From: SXIZ01 sp040079795
GTDB taxonomy: Bacteria > Pseudomonadota > Gammaproteobacteria > Methylococcales > Methylomonadaceae
Reading direction: 5' to 3'
NCBI GenBank assembly: GCA_040079795.1
Contig: JBEBJQ010000070.1
Coordinates: 1 to 21,469, forward strand
DNA length: 21,469 nucleotides
The translations under genes were made by a program, and so were the position numbers. Shown piece after piece: positions 14,866 through 21,469 of the stretch. The notes beneath the pieces were generated by a model. The model made no database searches. It saw nothing but the letters and a program-made list of their open reading frames with translations, and was not told where the DNA came from. Numbering within the stretch: the stretch's first letter is position 1; each line of letters begins with the position of its first letter.

Positions 14866-16170
14866 ATGTCAAACCCATTGATAACGCGATTAAATACCAG
14901 TGCCCCTGACTTTGAAGGGCAGTTAGCCACCCTCCTCTCCTTAGATGAGGAAGATGATCTCGAGCTGCACAAACAAGTGAGAAACATCATTGCAGACGTA
15001 CGAAACAACGGTGATAAAGCCTTACTGGCGTATACCAACCGCTTTGATGGTTGCAGCTTTACCAGCCCCAAACAATTAGAACCCTCACAACAAGTTTTGA
15101 AAGATGCCTGGGATAACCTACCTGCAAGCAGCAGCACTGCACTCCAGACCGCCGCCAGTCGCATTCGGGCGTACGCCGAACAGCAAAAACTGGCTTCTTG
15201 GCATTATACCGAAGCCGATGGCACGTTACTCGGACAACAGGTTACGCCAATCGAAAAAGTTGGCTTATATGTGCCCGGTGGCAAAGCCGCTTACCCTTCC
15301 TCGGTGTTAATGAATGCCATTCCTGCGAAAGTAGCCGGCGTTAAAACTTTAGTAATGGTTGTACCCACACCCGGAGGTGAAACCAACCAATTAGTCCTAG
15401 CTGCTGCTTATATCGCTGGTGTAGATCGCCTTTTTACCATTGGCGGGGCGCAGGCAATTGCCGCGTTAGCCTATGGCACCGCAACTATCCCAGCAGTAGA
15501 CAAAATTGTCGGCCCCGGCAATCAGTATGTCGCTACAGCAAAAAAACTGGTGTTCGGTAAAGTGGGTATCGACATGATTGCAGGCCCTTCTGAAATATTG
15601 ATTATTTGTGATGGCAAGACCAACCCTGACTGGATTGCAATGGATTTGTTTTCGCAAGCCGAGCATGACGAGCAAGCACAGGCCATTTTAATTTCACCGG
15701 ATGCCAATTTTTTAGAGGCCGTTAACACCAGTATTACTAAATTATTACCAACTATGGAGCGTAGCGGGATTATCGGGCAATCACTAACATCGCGCGGCGC
15801 ACTTATTCAGGTTAAAAATTTACAGGAAGCCGCAGACTTGGCGAACCACATTGCGCCTGAGCATTTAGAACTTTCGGTCGAAGACCCCGAGGAACTGTGT
15901 AAACATATTTGTCATGCAGGGGCTATTTTCATGGGGCGCTATACTGCTGAAGCGCTGGGGGATTATTGTGCAGGCCCCAATCATGTCTTACCGACATCCA
16001 GTACCGCGCGTTTTTCATCACCCTTGGGTGTGTATGATTTTCAAAAACGCTCCAGCCTGATTAATTGTTCTCAAGCCGGTGCCAGTGAATTAGGCAAAGT
16101 GGCTTCTATACTTGCCAGAGGAGAAGGCTTAACAGCACATGCCCAATCTGCTGAATACCGCATCAAGTAA
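14866..16170 (+). CDS. hisD: Histidinol dehydrogenase
   Basis: 434 residues from ATG 14866, identical in length to E. coli HisD; a TTG at 14827 inside hisG would add 13 residues unlike the family and is rejected. Oxidises L-histidinol to histidine with two NAD+, using Zn. Family motifs: VPGGKAAYPSSVLMNAIPAKVAG, VDKIVGPGNQYVA, the zinc/active-site region SQAEHDEQAQA, and GPNHVLPTSSTARFSSPLGV. Placed immediately after hisG, with a strong hairpin after its stop. Confidence 0.97.
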   Translation: MSNPLITRLNTSAPDFEGQLATLLSLDEEDDLELHKQVRNIIADVRNNGDKALLAYTNRFDGCSFTSPKQLEPSQQVLKDAWDNLPASSSTALQTAASRIRAYAEQQKLASWHYTEADGTLLGQQVTPIEKVGLYVPGGKAAYPSSVLMNAIPAKVAGVKTLVMVVPTPGGETNQLVLAAAYIAGVDRLFTIGGAQAIAALAYGTATIPAVDKIVGPGNQYVATAKKLVFGKVGIDMIAGPSEILIICDGKTNPDWIAMDLFSQAEHDEQAQAILISPDANFLEAVNTSITKLLPTMERSGIIGQSLTSRGALIQVKNLQEAADLANHIAPEHLELSVEDPEELCKHICHAGAIFMGRYTAEALGDYCAGPNHVLPTSSTARFSSPLGVYDFQKRSSLINCSQAGASELGKVASILARGEGLTAHAQSAEYRIK

Positions 16171-16176
16171 ATTGCC

Positions 16177-16210
16177 AAATGTAGGGATAAATGAGTTTAC
16201 CCCTACATTT
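16177..16210. other. Strong hairpin between hisD and hisC
   Basis: AAATGTAGGG (16177-16186) and CCCTACATTT (16201-16210) are a perfect 10-bp inverted repeat; the loop can extend the stem by TAAA/TTTA after one mismatch, leaving a TGAG tetraloop. No T-tract follows on either strand, so it may be a processing or attenuation structure that lowers hisC expression relative to hisGD rather than a clean terminator. Confidence 0.55.
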
Positions 16211-16287
16211 AACAGTTTCTAGCTAGTTATAGAATTTTCAGCAACCTGCATATTTAGTTTTTCAACGCTTAAAACCAGTTTAACCCA

Positions 16288-17406
16288 ATGATTTCAAAAA
16301 ATTTTCTGGATAGCATTTTTCGCAAACAAATCTTAGCACTGTCAGCTTATTCAGTAGCAGACGCCAAAAATTTCATCAAACTGGATGCAATGGAAAATCC
16401 TTACCATTGGCCGGATGCTTTAATTGATACCTGGCTGGAAGAATTGCGCAGCGCCGAACTAAATCGCTATCCTGATCCCTCTGCGGCTAAGCTCGTTGAA
16501 ACTTTAAGAGTTGTTAATAAAATCCCAGAACAATCCGGGCTTTTGTTAGGCAATGGTTCGGATGAAATTATTCAATTATTACTGATGGCATTACCAATTG
16601 GTGCTCGTGTTTTAACACCTGAACCGGGTTTTGTTATGTACAAGCAGGTCAGTTTGAGTTTAGACCTTAATTTTCAAGGCATACCCTTGCTACCAGAAAG
16701 TTTTGAACTTGACCTGCCCGCCATGTTAAGTGCAATCGAACGCTATCGTCCCGTGCTTATTTTTTTAGCCTATCCCAACAATCCGACCGGAAACCTTTTT
16801 AATCCACTGGATATAGAAGCGATTCTTAAGGTTGCACCAGGATTAGTCGTTCTAGATGAAGCCTACGCCCCTTTTGCCAATGCCAGCTTTATGGATAAGC
16901 TTAAGGACACACCGAGTTTATTAGTCATGCGTACCGTTTCTAAACTGGGTCTGGCTGGTTTGCGTCTTGGATTTATCGCCGGACACCCAGACATTATTGA
17001 ACAACTGAATAAAATTCGCTTGCCCTACAATATCAATATCCTGACTCAAATCAGCGCCCATTTTGCTTTATCAAATAACCAGGTATTTAAAGCACAAACG
17101 GCGCAAATTTGCAGCGAACGCAGCAAAGTTATGCAACAACTTAAAAGCTTTCAAAAAGTTACGGTTTATCCCAGTGCCGCCAACTTTATTCTCTTTCGTA
17201 CCCCAACCGGTCAAGCCAATACTATTTTTAATTCGCTTAAGCAACAAGGAATCCTTATTAAAAACCTTTCGCCACAAGCTGGGCTACTGAGTGACTGCTT
17301 ACGCGTAACCATTGGCACGCCCGAAGAAAATAATTTATTTTTAAAAGCCGTTAAAATAGCCTTAGATGATTACAAAGCATCATCTCAAGATAAATTAAAC
17401 AGTTGA
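16288..17406 (+). CDS. hisC: Histidinol-phosphate aminotransferase
   Basis: 372 residues, a fold-type I PLP aminotransferase. Converts imidazole-acetol phosphate to histidinol phosphate with glutamate. Visible motifs: LDAMENPYHWP near the start, the substrate-site RYPDPSA, LLGNGSDEII (88-95), PNNPTG (163-168), the PLP aspartate in VVLDEAYAPF, and the Schiff-base lysine Lys219 in RTVSKLGLAGLRLGF. It is separated from hisD by 117 bp containing a hairpin and has no clear ribosome binding site. Confidence 0.95.
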   Translation: MISKNFLDSIFRKQILALSAYSVADAKNFIKLDAMENPYHWPDALIDTWLEELRSAELNRYPDPSAAKLVETLRVVNKIPEQSGLLLGNGSDEIIQLLLMALPIGARVLTPEPGFVMYKQVSLSLDLNFQGIPLLPESFELDLPAMLSAIERYRPVLIFLAYPNNPTGNLFNPLDIEAILKVAPGLVVLDEAYAPFANASFMDKLKDTPSLLVMRTVSKLGLAGLRLGFIAGHPDIIEQLNKIRLPYNINILTQISAHFALSNNQVFKAQTAQICSERSKVMQQLKSFQKVTVYPSAANFILFRTPTGQANTIFNSLKQQGILIKNLSPQAGLLSDCLRVTIGTPEENNLFLKAVKIALDDYKASSQDKLNS

Positions 17407-17424
17407 TTATATTGTTTAATATAA
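17407..17424. other. AT-only hairpin immediately after hisC
   Basis: TTATATT (17407-17413) and AATATAA (17418-17424) are perfect complements around GTTT, starting at the base after the hisC stop. The all-A/T stem is weak and has no T-run after it. It may mark the end of the his unit. The remaining ~175 bp to petA show no convincing promoter. Confidence 0.3.
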
Positions 17425-17598
17425 CCCAGCTATTTATGTTAATCGGTAACGTAAGCCACGCCCGTTAGTTCAACTTTAATAATCTACAACAGTATGGCTT
17501 CTATTTTTCTAAACTGAAGTGTACTATTGGCGCAGAAAAATAAAATATAAAGGACGAGCCCTTTGAATCTCGCCCGTATAACACAGGAGAGCTATATC

Positions 17599-18207
17599 AT
17601 GATCAACGAAGGTGTAGATAGACATAAACGCCGATTTTTAACCTCGGCCTTGACCGTTGTAGGCGCTGTCGGTTCAGGCTATATAGCCGTGCCTTTTCTG
17701 GCGCAAATGGAGCCAAGCACTAAAGCCATGGCGGCGGGCGCTCCCGTCACTGTCGATATCAGTAAAATGGAATCCGGCCAGCTACTAAGGGTTGAGTGGC
17801 GCGGTAAACCGGTATGGATATTGAACCGTACCCAAGCGGTATTAGACACCTTAAAGTCCCTAGACAGTCAGCTGAGTGATCCTTTTTCTAATGAGTCATT
17901 ACAGCCCGTTTCCAGTAAAAATCCCGTCCGTTCAATCAAACCCGAAATTTTCGTTGCCGTCGGGCTTTGCACCCATCTGGGTTGTTCACCGACTTTCCGT
18001 CCTGAAATTGCCCCCCATGATTTAGGTGAAAAATGGCAAGGTGGTTTTTTCTGCCCCTGTCATGGTTCATGGTTTGACCTTGCAGGACGCGTATATCAGG
18101 GCGTACCGGCACCCACTAACTTAGAAATCCCCCCTTACCGCTATGTTACGGACACACAAATCATCATTGGTGATGACCAAGCTCAAGCAACGGAGGCCAG
18201 CGTATGA
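17599..18207 (+). CDS. petA: Ubiquinol-cytochrome c reductase, Rieske iron-sulfur subunit
   Basis: 202 residues from ATG 17599, which has AGGAG 9 nt upstream; a TTG at 17563 would add 12 residues ahead of the export signal and is rejected. HKRRFLT (Arg11-Arg12) is a Tat-type signal leading into the single membrane anchor (~14-35). The [2Fe-2S] cluster ligands are in CTHLGC (Cys124, His126, Cys129) and CPCHGS (Cys152, Cys154, His155). Carries electrons from ubiquinol at the Qo site to cytochrome c1. Its stop overlaps the petB start by 4 bases (ATGA). Confidence 0.96.
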   Translation: MINEGVDRHKRRFLTSALTVVGAVGSGYIAVPFLAQMEPSTKAMAAGAPVTVDISKMESGQLLRVEWRGKPVWILNRTQAVLDTLKSLDSQLSDPFSNESLQPVSSKNPVRSIKPEIFVAVGLCTHLGCSPTFRPEIAPHDLGEKWQGGFFCPCHGSWFDLAGRVYQGVPAPTNLEIPPYRYVTDTQIIIGDDQAQATEASV

Positions 18208-19604
18208 AATCAAATCGAGTAGCTAACTTCGGTAACTGGATATTGGAACGTATGCCGCTATCCAGCCTCTGGAATGACCACATGGCGCACTACTACGCGC
18301 CCAAAAACTTCAATTTCTGGTATTTTTTTGGCTCATTGGCTTTACTGGTTTTGGTTAATCAATTTTTTACCGGTATTTTATTGACCATGAATTATAAGCC
18401 CGATGCAAAACTGGCTTTTGATTCAGTCGAATATATTATGCGCGAAGTACACTGGGGCTGGCTGGTGCGTTATATGCACTCCACCGGGGCTTCGGCATTT
18501 TTCGTAGTGGTTTATCTGCATATGTTTCGGGGCATGATGTATGGCTCGTTTAAACATCCGCGCGAACTGATCTGGATTTTCGGTATGCTACTGTTTGTAG
18601 CGTTAATGGCAGAAGCATTTATGGGCTATTTATTGCCTTGGGGGCAAATGTCCTACTGGGGCGCGCAAGTCATCATCTCTTTGTTTAGTGCCATTCCTAT
18701 TATTGGCGACGATCTGTCGCTTTGGATACGGGGCGACTATGTAGTATCAGACGCCACTTTAAACCGTTTCTTCGCTTTTCACGTCATTGCAATTCCATTA
18801 GCTCTGGTCATGTTAGTGCTATTGCATATTATGGCGCTACACGAAGTGGGTTCTAACAACCCAGATGGGGTTAACATCAAAAAATTGAAAGATGAAAACC
18901 ACATTCCGCTAGATGGCATTCCATTCCATCCTTATTACACCGTTAAAGACTTGGTTGGTGTCGCGGTTTTCTTATTCTTTTTTGCAACCGTTATTTTTTA
19001 CATCCCTGAAGTAGGGGGTTACTTTCTGGAACATGCCAATTTTATCCCGGCCGATCCCTTAAAAACCCCTGAACACATTGCCCCCCTTTGGTATTTCACA
19101 CCCTTTTACGCCATACTAAGGGCAGTCCCTGACAAGTTTGCGGGTGTAATCGGCATGGGCGGCGCTATCGTCGTATTATTTTTATTACCTTGGTTGGATC
19201 GCAGTCCGATTAGATCTATCCGTTATCGCGGTGGATTGTATAAAAAAGCCTTATTGCTCTTTGTAATCAGCTTTTTAGCCTTAGGTTATTTAGGTACACA
19301 ACCTGCGACGCCTGTAGCAACAACCTTCGCACGGCTTTTTACGGTTATTTATTTTGCTTTTTTCCTGTTGATGCCGCTTTATACCCGTTGGGAAAAGAGC
19401 AAACCGTTGCCCACACGTGTAACACATCAACCTTCGTTGGAGGAACGCATTCCGGCATTAATAGCAACCTTCGAAGAAATGACCGTTGGGCAGCCAATTA
19501 AAACTAAAAACGGCACAATACTTCTGGCAAGACGGCCTGACCTAACCGGCATTATTAATGTCACTACCCGCTTAGCCAAAAAACTAAAAAGCAGTCTGGA
19601 TTAA
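18204..19604 (+). CDS. petB: Cytochrome b subunit of the bc1 complex
   Basis: 466 residues with at least eight membrane helices. Haem ligands His92/His106 and His193/His208 have the 13- and 14-residue spacing of bc1-type cytochrome b. The Qo-site tetrapeptide usually written PEWY reads PLWY here (294-297), so the quinol-site glutamate is replaced by leucine. After the last helix (ending near 394) there is a hydrophilic tail of about 60-70 residues, longer than in most gammaproteobacterial homologues as I know them (about 405-420 residues). It overlaps petA by 4 bases and is 1 bp before petC, a compact operon. Confidence 0.96.
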   Translation: MKSNRVANFGNWILERMPLSSLWNDHMAHYYAPKNFNFWYFFGSLALLVLVNQFFTGILLTMNYKPDAKLAFDSVEYIMREVHWGWLVRYMHSTGASAFFVVVYLHMFRGMMYGSFKHPRELIWIFGMLLFVALMAEAFMGYLLPWGQMSYWGAQVIISLFSAIPIIGDDLSLWIRGDYVVSDATLNRFFAFHVIAIPLALVMLVLLHIMALHEVGSNNPDGVNIKKLKDENHIPLDGIPFHPYYTVKDLVGVAVFLFFFATVIFYIPEVGGYFLEHANFIPADPLKTPEHIAPLWYFTPFYAILRAVPDKFAGVIGMGGAIVVLFLLPWLDRSPIRSIRYRGGLYKKALLLFVISFLALGYLGTQPATPVATTFARLFTVIYFAFFLLMPLYTRWEKSKPLPTRVTHQPSLEERIPALIATFEEMTVGQPIKTKNGTILLARRPDLTGIINVTTRLAKKLKSSLD

Positions 19605-19605
19605 T

Positions 19606-20328
19606 ATGAAAAATTTAATATTCTCTTTATTACTTATGTTACTGCCTTTAAACAGTTATGCGGCAGGTGACGTTGACTTACAATCAGCCGATATTGATTT
19701 AACCGATACCGCCTCACTTGAACGAGGCGCAGAACACTACGTCAGTTACTGTTTAGGCTGCCATTCTATTAAATACATTCGCTATCTTAGAATCTCACGC
19801 GACTTTGATATTCCAGAAAAAGAAGTGCTAAAAGAAGTCGCTCCCGAAGGTGCTGGCATTTATGACAAAATGCAAAGTGCTATGAATGCCCATGATGCCC
19901 GTAAATGGTTTGGCACGGAACCTCCCGATCTGTCTTTAATTGCACGTTCCCGGGGGGCTGACTGGATTAACACTTACTTAAAAAGTTTTTATACCGATGC
20001 CAAAGCGCCGCATGGGTCTAATAACACCGTTTTTCCTGATGTCGGCATGCCTAATATTCTGTGGAAATTACAAGGTGAACAAACCCCTGTATTCACCATG
20101 GTAGAAAAAAAACAAATTCTGGATCATTTGGAAAATGACGGAAAGGGATCCTTAAGCCCAGCAGAATTTGATCTATTTGTGAACGACTTGGTTAATTTCT
20201 TGGTTTATACCAGTGAACCCGCGCAATTGGAACGGAAAAGCATGGGTAAATATGTATTATTCTTTATTTTGATGTTCCTGTTTGTTGCCTATTTACTTAA
20301 AAAAGAGTATTGGAAAGACGTTCATTAA
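19606..20328 (+). CDS. petC: Cytochrome c1
   Basis: 240 residues. Residues 1-19 are a signal peptide ending NSYA. The haem c site is Cys49-Leu-Gly-Cys52-His53. Met148 in DVGMPNILWKLQG is the likely sixth ligand in this subgroup. WFGTEPPDLSLIARSRGADW is highly typical of cytochrome c1. A C-terminal membrane anchor (~218-234) ends in basic residues. Accepts electrons from the Rieske protein and passes them to soluble cytochrome c. It is last of the operon; no ordinary terminator follows, and the next sequence is the palindromic element. Confidence 0.96.
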   Translation: MKNLIFSLLLMLLPLNSYAAGDVDLQSADIDLTDTASLERGAEHYVSYCLGCHSIKYIRYLRISRDFDIPEKEVLKEVAPEGAGIYDKMQSAMNAHDARKWFGTEPPDLSLIARSRGADWINTYLKSFYTDAKAPHGSNNTVFPDVGMPNILWKLQGEQTPVFTMVEKKQILDHLENDGKGSLSPAEFDLFVNDLVNFLVYTSEPAQLERKSMGKYVLFFILMFLFVAYLLKKEYWKDVH

Positions 20329-20401
20329 TAAAACCCAACTCAAAAGCCCGAAGAGTCGCTATTTTTGATAAATATTTTTGTGTGGGTATCTTCCCCCCCC
20401 A

Positions 20402-20577
20402 AAAAATCATCAAAAACGACGCGACGGTTATCTGCTACGTAGCCCCGATACCTTTGGTATTTCTGTCTTTCAGGATTAGCGCCCTGAAACACAAAAATAC
20501 CAATAATTTGTGCCGTCTATCCGGAGGCCTCTGTATTTCACCCCCGCGTCTGCGGCTTCGTGGATTAAAAATCATCA
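20402..20577. repeat. Structured palindromic element bounded by 11-bp direct repeats
   Basis: AAAAATCATCA occurs at 20402-20412 and 20567-20577, perfectly repeated, like a target-site duplication around a 154-bp insert. Inside, nested complementary segments can form an RNA-like fold: GACGC (20418-20422) with GCGTC (20546-20550); GACGG (20423-20427) with CCGTC (20513-20517); the palindrome GCTACGTAGC (20434-20443), enclosed by GGTTATC and GATACC with one bulge; a long hairpin at 20454-20503; and the palindrome GAGGCCTC (20524-20531). There is no good coding frame. It could be a MITE-like element, a REP-like repeat or a structured RNA; the family is unknown to me. Confidence 0.5.
20454..20503. 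other. Long hairpin core of the element downstream of petC
   Basis: A 21-bp left arm (20454-20474, beginning TTGGTATTT and ending TTTCAGG) pairs with 20483-20503 at 19 of 21 positions across an 8-nt loop. No T-tract follows in either direction. It could end or protect the petABC transcript, but its length and the flanking repeats suggest a mobile or structured-RNA origin. Confidence 0.65.
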
Positions 20578-20958
20578 CTTAACTACCCTCCGTTTCCACG
20601 ATTTTCAGCGAAAATATCTAACTCAAGTTATTCAAGAACTAGGAGCCGTTAAGGTGCGGAAAGAATTCAAGCCACCTTGCTGCCGTGCTTGTAAACATAC
20701 CTTTACGACCTTATCTGAAACGCCTTTGGCTCATTTACGGCTTAAGGAACAATGGCTGAATACTGTGCAGGGATGACTCAAGGTTTAACGGTGCGGGCAA
20801 ATGCTCAGCAATGCGATATTGATAAAAACATTAGCTTCCGTTGGCATACCGGTTCTTGAAGTGTCCGGCAGCCACCAAAGCCACCTGTCTGCGCGCCAAA
20901 GCGGGTCTCATGGAAGATTTTGGAACTCCCCTGTCACACAAAAATAGATTCGCCACCC
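20570..20958 (+). pseudogene. Decayed IS1595-like transposase fragment
   Basis: Three reading frames joined by two single-base losses give a recognisable IS1595-type N-terminal region. Up to ~20770 the frame reads a zinc-finger-like CCRACKHTFTTLSETPLAH and LRLKEQWLNTV. From 20773 another frame reads MTQGLTVRANAQQCDIDKN then SFRW. From ~20850 a third reads RFLKCPAATKAT. The order matches the usual family pattern (cysteine knuckle, TPLA, KWL, HTH, RWRHRFLK-PA-KA). The catalytic DDE part is missing and the frame ends at 20958-20960. It is therefore inactive. Inverted repeats could not be identified. Confidence 0.65.
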
Positions 20959-21469
20959 GGTGAATCGCGATCTAGCCCGCTCCGTCCTGCGTCCGACTCG
21001 ACTGCGTAATACGCTTCGCTAACTACTTCGTCAAGGCTATACCTCAATGACTCTACGGGATGCAATTTTGCCTCCCTCTCGCCATTTCACTTGGTTTTGG
21101 CTTGCTCTCTTTGCTATCGCTCAGTTTACATAATTTTCAGCGTTGGAAAATTATCCGGGTTGGCGATGAGGAGAAATATAACTCATCGCATTTAGGGCTG
21201 CAAGCGGCTCTTGGGTGGAAAAATCAATTTCAACTGTTACTTCAAGCATAGCTTTTTTTATCTGATTCGGCACATAATGCATTAATACTAATACAGATCA
21301 TACTGATTTTAAGTCAATAGCTGCCTATTTTTGCTAAGTTTTCCACCCCCTCCTAAAAAAACATCTTCAAAAAAAAGCAATATTTATCATAAAGATAATG
21401 AAATAAGTGGCAATATATTAAAATTCTAATATTAATTTAATTAACAAAAAAACTATTATTGACGAATAT
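20959..21469. other. Non-coding tail with no recognised gene
   Basis: About 510 bp after the transposase remnant. An open frame at 21060-21251 (63 residues) has no ribosome binding site and no family I recognise. A small hairpin (AAGC 21244-21247, GCTT 21251-21254) followed by T to 21259 could be a weak terminator. From 21260 the sequence becomes very A/T-rich and could be an upstream region of a gene beyond the right edge. Composition changes sharply from G+C-rich (20960-21060) to A+T-rich. Confidence 0.4.

Noticed and set aside
17563..17598. TTG start adding 12 residues to the Rieske protein
   Set aside because: The extra residues precede the Tat-type signal, and the AGGAG lies just before ATG 17599.
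20393..20406. Run of eight C followed by six A
   Set aside because: Homopolymers of this kind may be slippage or assembly error; no coding frame depends on it.
20310..20582. 90-residue open frame through the palindromic element
   Set aside because: Overlaps the petC end and runs through a long inverted repeat; no ribosome binding site or protein-like pattern.
20601..21142. ATTTTCAGCG repeated at 20601-20610 and 21133-21142
   Set aside because: Ten bases, could be chance; not at the ends of the transposase remnant and no matching flanks.
21060..21251. 63-residue open frame near the right edge
   Set aside because: No ribosome binding site, no recognised family, and it lies in mobile-element debris.
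1..21469. CRISPR array, tRNA or rRNA genes
   Set aside because: No regularly spaced repeats, and no tRNA or rRNA-like sequence noticed on reading; a dedicated scan was not possible.

Overview
The window looks like a chromosomal segment of a gammaproteobacterium of moderate-to-low G+C, most plausibly an aerobic methanotroph of the Methylococcales type. This is inferred from the gene orders mla-murA-hisG-hisD-hisC and petABC (Rieske, cytochrome b, cytochrome c1), from an AniA-like copper nitrite reductase, and from the truncated-haemoglobin/HPP cluster. No 16S rRNA or methane oxidation gene is present to confirm it.

Layout. Positions 1-245 hold the tail of an unidentified gene. Positions 440-9084 plus the HPP gene (to 10321) form an accessory block for nitrogen oxides and oxygen. 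It holds: a lipoprotein-like NirK with an extra N-terminal cupredoxin; a GlxA-type AraC regulator; a HypX/HoxX-type protein with a complete haemerythrin domain fused to its C-terminus; a small coiled-coil protein; a BioD/CobQ-like P-loop NTPase; a reverse-strand Fe-S-type (SufR-like) HTH regulator; and, divergent from that regulator, a group 1 truncated haemoglobin, a ferredoxin-FAD-NAD reductase and an HPP-family membrane protein with two CBS domains. The last three read as an NO/nitrite handling unit: the reductase could feed electrons to the globin for NO dioxygenation, and HPP proteins are known as nitrite transporters elsewhere.

Positions 10500-17406 are housekeeping: mlaF-mlaE-mlaD-mlaB (outer-membrane lipid transport, lacking mlaC), murA (peptidoglycan), then hisG (short form)-hisD-hisC. 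Positions 17599-20328 are the petABC operon for the cytochrome bc1 complex. Its cytochrome b carries PLWY instead of PEWY and has a C-terminal extension.

Positions 20329-21469 contain no intact gene. They hold a strongly palindromic element of about 150 bp flanked by perfect 11-bp direct repeats, then a decayed IS1595-like transposase with two frameshifts, then AT-rich sequence. The most unusual items are the HypX-haemerythrin fusion and the repeat-flanked structured element. Smaller regulatory signals are a perfect CRP-type palindrome upstream of hypX, a terminator hairpin overlapping the mlaF promoter/start region, and tandem motifs before the globin.
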